From an uncultured Mesonia sp. (lineage in GTDB: Bacteria > Bacteroidota > Bacteroidia > Flavobacteriales > Flavobacteriaceae): DNA of 64,000 nt. The translations under genes and the position numbers were made by a program. The notes under the pieces are model-generated. The model saw nothing but the letters and a program-made list of their open reading frames with translations, did no database searches and was not told where the DNA came from. This document shows positions 1 through 8,269 of the stretch, in pieces; position 1 is the first letter of the stretch, and the number at the start of each line of letters is the position of its first letter. The DNA lies in assembly GCA_947499595.1 (NCBI GenBank), contig CANMOY010000003.1, positions 62,001 through 126,000 of the forward strand. The letters run 5' to 3'.

Positions 1-1146
1 TAAAAAAACATTGGCAATAAGTTGCGTGCCGGTGCTGTCTCTTGGATCGGGTTGATACTTGATGTCGGGGTATCTAAATTGCCCCAACTCATTTAATCTT
101 CTGTAGGTTAAAGAGCGGTCGAGGTCTTTGTAAACATCTCCCTTTCTTATAAAAACCGCATTGGCTAAAGTTTTTGGCTTGTATTTTAACTTGCCAAAAG
201 AGTAAATAGTATAGCCTTTGTATTGTGCCGAGTCTTGTGCAAAATTGCCAGATTTAAAAGAATAATCGGGGAATATGTTAACCTGACTAATGCGGTGAAT
301 TTTATAGGGCACCGTTTTGGTGCTGTCTTCGCGTGTAACTTCTCGGTTAGAAATTATAATATCTGTCTTTACCTTATGGTTGGTGTCTAAAGTGTCGGCT
401 TCAAAACTGATGAATTCTTTTTCAAAGTGGTACAAGCCTCGATTCCTGAAAAAGAAAGTGATTCTATCGCGTTCTGCCTCAAAATTATCGGTGTTAAACT
501 GTTGTCCTGCTTTTAAAATACTTTCTTTTTTGCTTAGCATATACAAACTGTCTGCCACTGGCGACTTTATTTGCTTTTGTATACTGTCAAGAACATAAGC
601 TTTGTTAGTGGTAACCCAATATTTAACACGCGTTCTGTCTTTTTTATGGTTTACCGATTTAAAATCCGCTTCAGCATTAAACCACCCACGGTTCCAGAAA
701 TAAGCTTCTAACCGATTTTTGCTTTTTACACTTTTGTTTTCATCATAAACACTGGGAGGTTCTCCCGATTCTTTTAAAGTATTATGAAAAGATAAATAGC
801 CTCTTTTAATGCGGTCAACTTGTTTTTGTGAATAAATCGAAGCGAGTCGTTTTTTGCGGTTTGGCTTTCTGTTTAACCAAGCGGTATAACTCGAATCGGG
901 GTTTGGTTTTGCTAGGTTATAAATGTGCAGCTTAAGCGGAATACCCAAAACCGGTAATTTGCTATTGGGTTTTTGGTAAACCTGATTGTATAGGGCATTG
1001 TCTTTTGACTTTTCATTGTTTACAAAAATGCTGTTTTCTGTGAGTAGTCGCTCATCCTCTTTTACTCTTTTTGTAGGATTACAGCTTACAAAATTTAAGA
1101 CTAAGCAGAATAATATTATTTTTGCGGTAACGGCTCTCAAAATCAT
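1..1146 (-). CDS. tamL: TamL-type outer-membrane lipoprotein of the BamA/TamA family (partial, N-terminal 382 residues)
   Basis: Predicted Omp85-family assembly factor that would work in the outer membrane with TamB. The gene runs off the left edge, so only the N-terminal half is visible; the C-terminal barrel is missing only because of the window boundary. The start at 1146 gives a lipoprotein signal peptide with lipobox FVSC and the acylated Cys at residue 22, which is the feature that separates Bacteroidota TamL from proteobacterial TamA. The rest reads as POTRA-like repeats; the last one contains RSLTYRRLNELGQFR near residues 340-355, a typical POTRA pattern. It is divergent from an RNA methyltransferase gene, with only 31 bases between the two starts. 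Family assignment is confident; the TamL name is inferred from the lipobox. Confidence 0.85.
   Translation of the reverse strand, partial: MILRAVTAKIILFCLVLNFVSCNPTKRVKEDERLLTENSIFVNNEKSKDNALYNQVYQKPNSKLPVLGIPLKLHIYNLAKPNPDSSYTAWLNRKPNRKKRLASIYSQKQVDRIKRGYLSFHNTLKESGEPPSVYDENKSVKSKNRLEAYFWNRGWFNAEADFKSVNHKKDRTRVKYWVTTNKAYVLDSIQKQIKSPVADSLYMLSKKESILKAGQQFNTDNFEAERDRITFFFRNRGLYHFEKEFISFEADTLDTNHKVKTDIIISNREVTREDSTKTVPYKIHRISQVNIFPDYSFKSGNFAQDSAQYKGYTIYSFGKLKYKPKTLANAVFIRKGDVYKDLDRSLTYRRLNELGQFRYPDIKYQPDPRDSTGTQLIANVFL
1117..1124 (+). promoter_or_regulatory. Candidate -7 element for the RNA methyltransferase gene
   Basis: TATTTTTG matches the Bacteroidota -7 consensus TAnnTTTG, 53 bases before the ATG at 1178. 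It lies inside the tamL signal-peptide codons on the opposite strand. No clear TTG is seen at the -33 position, so this is tentative. Confidence 0.35.
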
Positions 1147-1177
1147 CTAAAAATTAGGTTCAAAAATACATCAATTT

Positions 1178-1903
1178 ATGCTCAGCAAAAATCAAATAAA
1201 GTTAATAAACAGTCTTTCTCAAAAAAAATATAGGAATAAATATAATCTTTTTGTAGCCGAAGGAATTAAAGTTATAAAAGAGCTTTTAAACTCAAATTAT
1301 GAATTGGAGTTGCTGTATAGCACTACAGATGTCTTTTATGTTCCAACAGAGAAATTACAACTTATCACCGAAGCCGATTTGAAAAAGATTAGCAAGCTGG
1401 CCACCCCACAAATAGCATTAGCGCTTTTCAAAATACCCGAAAAAAGCGAAACTATGAAAGCGGTTAATTTTGCGGTGGCCTTAGACGGTATTCGCGACCC
1501 AGGCAATTTAGGTACAATTATAAGACTTTGTGACTGGTTTGGTGTGAAGCAAATTCTGTGTTCTAATGATACCGTAGATTGTTATAATGAAAAAGTAGTG
1601 CAAGCAACTATGGGTTCTCTTGCTAGAGTAAACATCGCTTACACGGATTTATACGAAACTTTAAAAAACACCGATTTACCCCTACTAGGAACTTTTATGG
1701 ATGGTGAAAATGTATATAAAACCCAATTACCGTCAAGCGGAATTATAATATTAGGCAACGAAGCTAACGGGATTTCTCCCACCATCGAAAGTTTAGCAAG
1801 TCAAAAAATAAGTATTCCCCAATTTGGCGAAAACCAATCTACTGAAAGTTTAAATGTAGCCACGGCTACGGCCATTTTGCTAAGTGAATGGAGAAGAGGT
1901 TAA
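1178..1903 (+). CDS. TrmH/SpoU-family RNA 2'-O-methyltransferase
   Basis: A 241-residue SpoU-class (SPOUT, trefoil-knot) methyltransferase expected to transfer a methyl group from S-adenosylmethionine to a ribose 2'-OH in rRNA or tRNA. The three family motifs are visible: motif 1 as DGIRDPGNLGTIIRLCDWFG (about residues 104-123), motif 2 as ILGNEANGIS (about 190-199), and motif 3 as STESLNVATATAILLSEW (about 221-238), whose Asn and Ser contribute to the active site. The N-terminal 90 residues resemble the L30e-like substrate-binding domain of RlmB/TsnR types. The exact target nucleotide cannot be read from sequence. It stands alone, divergent from tamL, an arrangement I recall as common in Flavobacteriaceae. 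Confidence 0.9.
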   Translation: MLSKNQIKLINSLSQKKYRNKYNLFVAEGIKVIKELLNSNYELELLYSTTDVFYVPTEKLQLITEADLKKISKLATPQIALALFKIPEKSETMKAVNFAVALDGIRDPGNLGTIIRLCDWFGVKQILCSNDTVDCYNEKVVQATMGSLARVNIAYTDLYETLKNTDLPLLGTFMDGENVYKTQLPSSGIIILGNEANGISPTIESLASQKISIPQFGENQSTESLNVATATAILLSEWRRG

Positions 1904-2040
1904 TAGATTAGTGCCATTTGAAAATGGCGTTTATTTTGTTATCTAAATACTTGCGTGTTAAATTTTTACGGCTAGTAGAAAAATATTTAAGTACTCCGTA
2001 TTGTTTTGGAGTTAATCAATAACCAAAAACCGAAGCATGC

Positions 2041-2733
2041 TTATTGAAAAGTGAAATTAATAAAGATGCCGCGAGACTTCATAGATTCAATTTGCCCTGT
2101 GTAAGGACTGTTTGGGTCTTTATCTCGCTTAAGCTCATCGGTCATGCCAAATACACCGCGTATAGAGGGGGTGAATTTGAAATAAGGCAGGTAAAAATCA
2201 ATGCCAAATCCTAGCTCAAAATAATTGGCATCATTAATCATTCTAAATTCGCCCGCGCTATTGTCATCTGGATTAGTTTCATTACTAGATAGGTTGATAG
2301 AGCGTGAAACCCCACCCACTACAAAGGGTTTAAAGTTGTTGAGTCTTTTGGTTGAAAACTTCACCAACAAAGGCACATGGATGTAAGTAGATTTGATATC
2401 TCTAAAATTGTCTTCGGGAATTTCGGTATAAGTAAAGGTACGATTGGCAAAGACAACTCCAGGCTCTAACCTTAGATCAATATAATCATTGATTCTTAGA
2501 TTTCCCAAAAGCCCTACATTAAAACCAATATCGTTTTTCACCACAATGTCGGTTGCGGGCTTATTGTACTGCAAGTCGAATCCGTAAGAGTTGAAGCCTA
2601 AAAAATAACCCCAAGACCAACGCTGCTTGTCCATATTATCTTTGTTGCGAATCTTTTCGGTGTTAAAAAACCCTTGTCCATAGCTGCTCGTGAGGCTTAA
2701 AAAAACCACCGTACACATCAATAAATATCTCAT
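2041..2733 (-). CDS. porT: PorT/SprT-like type IX secretion outer-membrane protein
   Basis: A 230-residue protein with a cleavable signal peptide (cleavage likely after SSYG, residues 16-19) followed by alternating hydrophobic strands typical of a small outer-membrane beta barrel (porin-family or OMP_b-brl_2 type). The mature start, an FFNTEKIRNKDNMDKQRWSWGYFLG stretch broken here for length, resembles PorT of Porphyromonas and SprT of Flavobacterium, which are needed for type IX secretion. It lies four bases downstream of ubiE in the same direction; porT following ubiE is the neighbourhood I recall from other Flavobacteriaceae and supports the call. A general OmpW-like or porin-family barrel is the main alternative. 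Confidence 0.75.
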   Translation of the reverse strand: MRYLLMCTVVFLSLTSSYGQGFFNTEKIRNKDNMDKQRWSWGYFLGFNSYGFDLQYNKPATDIVVKNDIGFNVGLLGNLRINDYIDLRLEPGVVFANRTFTYTEIPEDNFRDIKSTYIHVPLLVKFSTKRLNNFKPFVVGGVSRSINLSSNETNPDDNSAGEFRMINDANYFELGFGIDFYLPYFKFTPSIRGVFGMTDELKRDKDPNSPYTGQIESMKSRGIFINFTFQ

Positions 2734-2737
2734 AAAA

Positions 2738-3466
2738 TTACTTTGAAGCAGAATAAATTGTTGCTACACCCATAGTTTGCGGATGATGATTCACTTTATT
2801 AAACCCAATTTTCTTTAAAATATTGTTGAATTTTTCACCAAATGGGAAAACTGCGGCACTATCGCTTAAATATTTGTAAGCCACCTTGTCTTTTGAGAAC
2901 AGTTTTCCAATACTAGGCAACATATATTTAGTGTAAAATTTATATCCTTGTTTAAAAGGAGCTTTGGTAGGTACAGATGTTTCTAAAACAATAAAAATGC
3001 CTCCTGGTTTTAGCACGCGGTAAATTTCGGCTAATCCTTTTTCTAGGCTTTCAAAATTTCTAACGCCAAAAGCCACGGTAATAGCATCAAAAGTATCTTC
3101 TTTAAAAGGTAGAGTCTCAGAATCTCCTTGGGTCATCTTAATTTTATTGCCTAAGCCTTTGTTTTCTATTTTTTTGCGTCCTACGCTAAGCATACCCTCA
3201 GATAAATCTAGTCCAATTACATCTGGTACTCCAGCTTCTGCTAGACTAATAGCTAAGTCTCCCGTTCCTGTTGCTATATCTAAAGCATTTTTGGGCTGGG
3301 TGTTCATAACCATTTGAATTACCTTTTTGCGCCAAGAAGTATCAATACCAAATGAGATGACACGATTGAGCCCATCGTAATTATCAGAGATGGTATCAAA
3401 CATTTGTTCTACCTGCTTTTTCTTAGCTAGTTTTGAATCTTTATAAGGGGTGACTTTCTTTGCCAT
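2738..3466 (-). CDS. ubiE: Demethylmenaquinone methyltransferase UbiE/MenG
   Basis: Class I SAM-dependent methyltransferase that methylates demethylmenaquinone in the last step of menaquinone synthesis (Bacteroidota use menaquinone, so the MenG role is expected). Visible signatures are MFDTISDNYDGLNRVISFG (family motif UbiE_1), DIATGTGDLAISLA as the SAM-binding glycine loop, and RVLKPGGIFIVLETSVP (family motif UbiE_2). I start the gene at the ATG at 3466 (MAKKVTPYK, 242 residues). A TTG 15 bases upstream would extend it, but that TTG is part of a good TATCTTTG -7 element on this strand, so it would lie upstream of the transcript start. porT follows after four bases, probably in one transcript. 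Confidence 0.95.
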   Translation of the reverse strand: MAKKVTPYKDSKLAKKKQVEQMFDTISDNYDGLNRVISFGIDTSWRKKVIQMVMNTQPKNALDIATGTGDLAISLAEAGVPDVIGLDLSEGMLSVGRKKIENKGLGNKIKMTQGDSETLPFKEDTFDAITVAFGVRNFESLEKGLAEIYRVLKPGGIFIVLETSVPTKAPFKQGYKFYTKYMLPSIGKLFSKDKVAYKYLSDSAAVFPFGEKFNNILKKIGFNKVNHHPQTMGVATIYSASK

Positions 3467-3478
3467 GGCTTTTTTTGA

Positions 3479-3486
3479 CAAAGATA
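3479..3486 (-). promoter_or_regulatory. Promoter -7 element for ubiE-porT
   Basis: TATCTTTG on the minus strand is a perfect match to TAnnTTTG and ends 12 bases before the ubiE ATG at 3466. The only upstream TTG lies too far away (26-base spacer), so the -33 part is weak. It faces the trkA promoter in the same intergenic space. Confidence 0.6.
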
Positions 3487-3535
3487 AGTTTTAATACTAA
3501 AAATAAGATTCACAAATAAAAAAATCGGTTAGAGC

Positions 3536-3568
3536 TTGGCATCTCCAATTGTAAATGCCATATCTTTG
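3536..3568 (+). promoter_or_regulatory. Promoter for trkA-trkH
   Basis: TTG at 3536-3538 and TATCTTTG at 3561-3568 are separated by 22 bases, fitting the Bacteroidota consensus TTG-N17-23-TAnnTTTG. Transcription would begin near 3573, about 15 bases before the trkA ATG at 3588; this supports that start over an in-frame ATG at 3555 that lies inside the promoter. Confidence 0.7.
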
Positions 3569-3587
3569 CCCTACTAAAAACCCATTT

Positions 3588-4937
3588 ATGAAAATTATCA
3601 TTGCAGGGGCAGGAGAAGTAGGTTTTCATTTATCGAAACTGCTTTCTTTTGAGTCTCAAGATATTACCCTTATAGATCCGGATGCCGAAAGTTTAGAGTA
3701 TGCCGACAGTCATCTGGATATAAGAACCATAAAAGGAGATGCAACTTCAATTTTATTACTTCATGACGCTCAAATAAAAGGAGCCGATTTGGTGGTTGGT
3801 GTGACCAGTAGCGAGACAACCAATATAACCATTTGTGTTTTGGCTAAGCAATTGGGTGCTAAACGTACCATTGCAAGAATTAGAAATACCGAGTTTATCG
3901 AACATAAAGATGTGGTGGGTTTTGAGCAGTTTGGGATAGATGAACTCATTTCTCCAGAATCATTGGCAGCTAAAGAAATTGAGTCTTTGGTAAAGCAATC
4001 GGCGTTTAATGATACCTTTGAGTTTGATGAAGGTGCCTTATCAATGATCGGTTTTAAACTTTCTCGTAATGCGCCATTTTTAGGTAAAACATTAAAAGAA
4101 GCGCAAAACATTTTTCCAGACATACCTTTTGTCTGTATTGCGATACAGCGTTATGGAACCCAATTTACGCTAATACCTCGTGGAGATACTGAGTTTAAGG
4201 AAGGAGATCAAGCTTATTTCATGTCCAGTAGGCAGGGGTCTGAACAGTTGTATAAATTAACGGGTAAACAAAAACAGGAAATCAAAAATGTGATGATTCT
4301 TGGAGGGAGTAAAATTGGTAAACAAACGGCGAAAGAATTGGCAGAAGCCAAATTTAATGTTAAGCTGGTTGAGAAAGATAGAGAAAAGGCATTTGAATTA
4401 GCCGATGAGATGAATGATACGCTTATAATTAATGGCGATGGTAGGAATGTGGGTTTATTAGAAGAGGAAAATATTCACGATATGGATGCTTTCATCTCGG
4501 TTACAGGAAATTCTGAAACCAATATCATGTCCTGCTTGGTAGCCAAATCTAAAGGAGTGAAAAAGACCATCGCTCTAGTAGAAAATATGGATTATTTTCA
4601 ATTGAGTCATTCTATAGGAATAAACTCCTTAATCAATAAAAAATTACTGGCGGCAAACACCATCTTTAGGTATGTGCGCAAAGGAGAGGTTGTGGCCATG
4701 ACCAAACTTAATAATTTAAATGCCGAATTGCTGGAGTTTATTGTGCATAAGAAATCAAAAGTTTGTGGTAAACGTATTGTAGATATCGACTTTCCAAGAT
4801 CTACCATCGTGGGTGGTGTAGTTAGAAAAGGTAAGGGTATGATAGCTTCAGGCGATATTTTGATAGAGCCAGGAGACCGTATAGTGGTGTGCTCATTACC
4901 CCGATCTATCCATAAAATAGAAAAGCTATTTTCATAA
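3588..4937 (+). CDS. trkA: Trk potassium uptake system, cytoplasmic NAD-binding subunit TrkA
   Basis: Peripheral gating subunit of the Trk K+ uptake system, 449 residues. It has the usual duplicated RCK layout: RCK_N 1 starting MKIIIAGAGEVGFHL with a GxGxxG nucleotide fold, RCK_C 1 near residues 140-220, RCK_N 2 starting VMILGGSKIGKQTA near 235, and RCK_C 2 at the C terminus. The ATG at 3588 is chosen because it places the glycine-rich Rossmann strand at the N terminus and lies downstream of a good promoter. The stop overlaps the trkH start by one base (TAATG), so the two subunits are probably translationally coupled. Confidence 0.95.
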   Translation: MKIIIAGAGEVGFHLSKLLSFESQDITLIDPDAESLEYADSHLDIRTIKGDATSILLLHDAQIKGADLVVGVTSSETTNITICVLAKQLGAKRTIARIRNTEFIEHKDVVGFEQFGIDELISPESLAAKEIESLVKQSAFNDTFEFDEGALSMIGFKLSRNAPFLGKTLKEAQNIFPDIPFVCIAIQRYGTQFTLIPRGDTEFKEGDQAYFMSSRQGSEQLYKLTGKQKQEIKNVMILGGSKIGKQTAKELAEAKFNVKLVEKDREKAFELADEMNDTLIINGDGRNVGLLEEENIHDMDAFISVTGNSETNIMSCLVAKSKGVKKTIALVENMDYFQLSHSIGINSLINKKLLAANTIFRYVRKGEVVAMTKLNNLNAELLEFIVHKKSKVCGKRIVDIDFPRSTIVGGVVRKGKGMIASGDILIEPGDRIVVCSLPRSIHKIEKLFS

Positions 4938-6433
4938 TGCCTAAACTTAATTTTAAAATTATTGTGTACATTATGGGGCTGCTATTGTTATGCAATGGCG
5001 GCTTTATGCTTATTGCTACCTTGGTGAGCTGGATTTATAAAGATGGTGCCACGGTTCAAATTGCGGGAGCATCTGTGACCACAATGATGGTAGGTATGCT
5101 TTTTATGTTTACTACCCGAAATTATACCAAAAAACTTAAACAAAGAGAAGGGTATATAATTGTAACCTTTGGATGGATTTTTATGGCCTTAAGTGGTATG
5201 CTGCCTTATCTCTTTACGGATGCTATTCCAGATATTACCAATGCTTTCTTTGAAACGATGTCTGGTTATACAACTACTGGAGCCACTATTTTAGACGATA
5301 TAGAGGTATTACCCGAAGGTGTTTTACTATGGCGTAGCCTTACCCATTGGATAGGAGGTATGGGTATAATTGTGCTTGCGGTTGCTATTCTTCCGCTATT
5401 AGGAATAGGGGGTATGCAATTGTTTGCCGCTGAAGCACCAGGACCCAGCGCAGATAAATTAAAACCTAGAATTGCAGACACGGCAAAAAGATTATGGCTT
5501 ATTTATGTTGGTTACACAGCCGCCGAAACGATTTTATTGAATTTAGCCGGCATGTCTTTTTTTGATGCTGTAAATCATGCGCTTAGTACATTGTCTACAG
5601 GAGGATTTTCAACTAAGAATGCAAGTGTTGCTTACTGGAATGATCAACCTTTAATTCAATATATTATTATTGTTTTTATGTTCTTAGCAGGTACCAACTT
5701 TGTGATGAGTTACTTTGCTTTTAAGGGAAAAATTCAACGCATTTTGCACGAAGATGAATTCAAATGGTATGTTATTTTTGTTTTTGGTTTTGCTATTGTT
5801 GCTGCGCTACTAATTTATTTTTATGCAGATACGAGTCAGTCTACCATAGTGCATCCAAAAGTTTGGGGGGAGTTTGAAAGTGCTTTTAGGCACGCGCTTT
5901 TTCAAATTTTAACAGTGATAACCACAACTGGTTTTATTACCGCCGATTTTACTTTATGGACACCCTTTTTGACTATTTTCTTTTTTGGATTGTTTTTCTT
6001 AGGGGGTTCTGCCGGGTCTACTTCTGGAGGGGTAAAGGTGGTGCGTCATATTATTATGATTAGAAATGGAATTGCTGAATTTAAACGAGCATTACACCCT
6101 AACGCAATTGTACCAGTACGTTACAACGGTAAGGGAATAAAAGGAGAGATTGTTTTTAATATTTTAGGATTCTTTATTCTTTATATGTTGGCTTTTATTA
6201 TTGGAGCTATGGGATTGGCTGCGTTAGGCTTAGATTTTCCGACGGCAATTGGCGGTGCGGCTTCTTCTTTAGGGAACATAGGGCCTGCGTTTGGCGATTT
6301 GAGCCCGGTTGATAATTTTAACAGCCTACCCATGTTGGGTAAATGGTGGTCTGCGTTTTTAATGCTTATAGGTCGTTTAGAGCTGTTTACGGTGCTTATT
6401 ATTTTGACTCCCATGTTCTGGAGAAATCGTTAA
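4937..6433 (+). CDS. trkH: Trk potassium uptake system, membrane subunit TrkH
   Basis: K+-translocating subunit, 498 residues, with four pore-loop repeats in one chain. The selectivity-filter segments are visible as SGYTTTGAT (about residue 109), LSTLSTGGFST (about 217), ITTTGFITAD (about 328) and SSLGNIGPAFG (about 440), each flanked by hydrophobic helices. Length and repeat number match TrkH/KtrB families; the pairing with the double-RCK TrkA makes TrkH the better name. It starts at the ATG overlapping the trkA stop. No strong terminator hairpin is seen after it. Confidence 0.95.
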   Translation: MPKLNFKIIVYIMGLLLLCNGGFMLIATLVSWIYKDGATVQIAGASVTTMMVGMLFMFTTRNYTKKLKQREGYIIVTFGWIFMALSGMLPYLFTDAIPDITNAFFETMSGYTTTGATILDDIEVLPEGVLLWRSLTHWIGGMGIIVLAVAILPLLGIGGMQLFAAEAPGPSADKLKPRIADTAKRLWLIYVGYTAAETILLNLAGMSFFDAVNHALSTLSTGGFSTKNASVAYWNDQPLIQYIIIVFMFLAGTNFVMSYFAFKGKIQRILHEDEFKWYVIFVFGFAIVAALLIYFYADTSQSTIVHPKVWGEFESAFRHALFQILTVITTTGFITADFTLWTPFLTIFFFGLFFLGGSAGSTSGGVKVVRHIIMIRNGIAEFKRALHPNAIVPVRYNGKGIKGEIVFNILGFFILYMLAFIIGAMGLAALGLDFPTAIGGAASSLGNIGPAFGDLSPVDNFNSLPMLGKWWSAFLMLIGRLELFTVLIILTPMFWRNR

Positions 6434-6590
6434 CTCTTAACTGCATTTTAACGTCTTATTTTAAATTTAATGTTTTCTAGTAATTTAGATGTTAGTAATT
6501 TAAATCTACCCAATTAGAATCAAATATTGTGAAACAACTTTGCCCACCAACCAAACAATTATTCTTCTATATTACAGGCAAACACAATTA

Positions 6591-6872
6591 ATGAACCTGC
6601 CATCTAGAATTGGTACGACGAAAAAGAGAATTTATGGCATTGGAGAGCAACTTAAACTCAGAAATGCTATAGCACAAACCTATAAATTGGAGATTATAGC
6701 AGAAGTTGACGGCTACAAAGATTATGCTAGTGTAATTGCAAACAGCCCTTACCAATTACAAAAGATAAGCCTTAACCCAAGCGATCAAATAACGTTTTAT
6801 TACCAAGCAGCTGGAGCCAGTTCGGGTTATATAAGTATTATCTCTATCCAAACCGTAATAGGAAATAATTAA
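6591..6872 (+). CDS. Hypothetical protein, 93 residues
   Basis: I do not recognise this protein. The ATG at 6591 gives 93 residues starting MNLPSRIGTTKKRIYGIGEQ; an in-frame TTG at 6540 would add 17 residues but has nothing to recommend it. There is no signal peptide, membrane helix or cysteine. The middle (KLEIIAEVDGYKDYASVIA) and the end (a Gly/Ser-rich stretch, then ISIISIQTVIG) look like beta strands of a small soluble domain. It follows trkH by 157 bases in the same direction, with CAACTTTG at 6534-6541 resembling a -7 element. The composition is plausible for a real gene but the ORF is short, so confidence is moderate. Confidence 0.45.
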   Translation: MNLPSRIGTTKKRIYGIGEQLKLRNAIAQTYKLEIIAEVDGYKDYASVIANSPYQLQKISLNPSDQITFYYQAAGASSGYISIISIQTVIGNN

Positions 6873-7012
6873 ATTTTAGATGTAATGGCAAGCGCAGTAA
6901 ATATAGATGTTTCTACATAGCCTTTAGGTAAGTATGTGGTCGCATTAAAATGAATTGGAGAAATTATAGAAACCTAAATTGTAGTCATTCAATAAAAAAT
7001 ATATAATCCATA

Positions 7013-7050
7013 AAAAAATAAAATGCTTCCCAATAGGAGAAGCATTTTTA
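7013..7050 (-). terminator. Terminator of the desaturase-aminotransferase unit
   Basis: Nine-base arms AAATGCTTC and GAAGCATTT around a loop containing CCAATAGG, with a T-rich run on the minus strand after the stem. It lies 22 bases beyond the aminotransferase stop and may also act weakly on the plus strand. Confidence 0.75.
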
Positions 7051-7071
7051 TATGTTGAATTTTAAGTATAA

Positions 7072-8259
7072 TTAACTTAACGCAGCCTTAATTTGTTGTA
7101 TAGCCTGTGTAATTTCTTTTTCGCTGGCGGCATAAGAAAGACGAATACAGTTAGCATCTCCAAAAGCTTCACCCGTTACGGTAGCAACTTCAGCTTCTTC
7201 TAAAAGGTACATGCTTAAATCGGTAGCATTGTTGATGGTTTTTCCGTGGAAGCTTTTTCCATACAATTCCGAGACATCGGGAAAAACATAAAAAGCACCT
7301 TGTGGGGCGTTGCATTTAAAGCCGGGGATATCGCTCAATAAATCTAAAATAAGTTTTCTACGTTCTTTAAACGTATCAATCATAAAAGAAATTTTGCTCA
7401 CTGGAGCTTCTAGTGCGGCAATAGTTGCGCGTTGGGCAATACAATTGGCTCCGCTGGTAAATTGTCCTTGAATCTTGTTACAAGCTCGCGCTATATACGA
7501 GGGAGCTCCAATATAGCCAATTCGCCAACCGGTCATCGCAAAAGCTTTGGAAACCCCATTAACGGTTACCGTACGCTCATACATATCGTCAAAGGCCGCC
7601 ATGGAGGCGTGCCCGTTGGCTGTAAAATTAATGTGCTCGTAAATTTCATCGCTCACTACAATAATATCTGGATGTTTTTGAAGCACATCGGCTAGGGCTC
7701 TTAATTCTTCTTTACTGTACAACATACCGCTAGGATTGCACGGAGAACTAAACCATAACATTTTGGTTTTGGGTGTAATGGCTTTTTCAAGCTGTTGCGG
7801 AGTCATTTTGAAATCTGTTTCGATAGTAGTTGGTACTTCTACAGGCACTCCTTCGGCAATTTTCACAATATCCTTGTAGCTCACCCAATACGGGCAGGGT
7901 AAAATAACTTCATCTCCTGGGTTGATGCAAACCATGGCTACGTTGGCTAAAGATTGTTTTGCCCCTGTAGATACAACAATCTGCGATTTGTCATAGTTGA
8001 GGTTATTATCGCGTTTGAACTTGTTTATAATCGCTTGTTTTAAATCATCGTAACCATCAACCGGGGTATATTTATTATAATTATCATTGATGGCTGCGAT
8101 AGCAGCATCTTTAATAAATTCAGGTGTAATAAAGTCGGGTTCGCCTAAGCTAAGGCTGATTATATTTTTACCTTCCGCTCTAAGCTCACGTCCTTTGGCC
8201 GCCATGGCTAAGGTTGCACTTGTCTCTAACCGGTTGATTCTGTCTGATAGCTTATTCAT
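7072..8259 (-). CDS. Class I/II pyridoxal-phosphate aminotransferase (aspartate aminotransferase-like)
   Basis: Fold-type I PLP enzyme of 395 residues in the AspB/AspC-like Igamma group, expected to exchange amino groups between aspartate (or aromatic and other amino acids) and 2-oxoglutarate in the cytoplasm. Visible motifs are SLGEPDF (about 37-43), the N-P-S-G turn in PCNPSGMLYS (about 173-182), SDEIYE (about 203-208) and the PLP-lysine motif NGVSKAFAMTGWRIGY with Lys238, ending with the substrate-carboxylate arginine in NCIRLSYA. Substrate range cannot be fixed by eye. It lies 10 bases downstream of a fatty-acid desaturase gene and shares its transcript. Confidence 0.9.
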   Translation of the reverse strand: MNKLSDRINRLETSATLAMAAKGRELRAEGKNIISLSLGEPDFITPEFIKDAAIAAINDNYNKYTPVDGYDDLKQAIINKFKRDNNLNYDKSQIVVSTGAKQSLANVAMVCINPGDEVILPCPYWVSYKDIVKIAEGVPVEVPTTIETDFKMTPQQLEKAITPKTKMLWFSSPCNPSGMLYSKEELRALADVLQKHPDIIVVSDEIYEHINFTANGHASMAAFDDMYERTVTVNGVSKAFAMTGWRIGYIGAPSYIARACNKIQGQFTSGANCIAQRATIAALEAPVSKISFMIDTFKERRKLILDLLSDIPGFKCNAPQGAFYVFPDVSELYGKSFHGKTINNATDLSMYLLEEAEVATVTGEAFGDANCIRLSYAASEKEITQAIQQIKAALS

Positions 8260-8269
8260 AGCAATAGGA

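Noticed and set aside
317-598. Plus-strand open frame of 93 codons
   Set aside because: It lies fully inside the tamL coding sequence on the other strand, and its translation (Ser/Leu/Lys-rich without motifs) looks like an antisense shadow.
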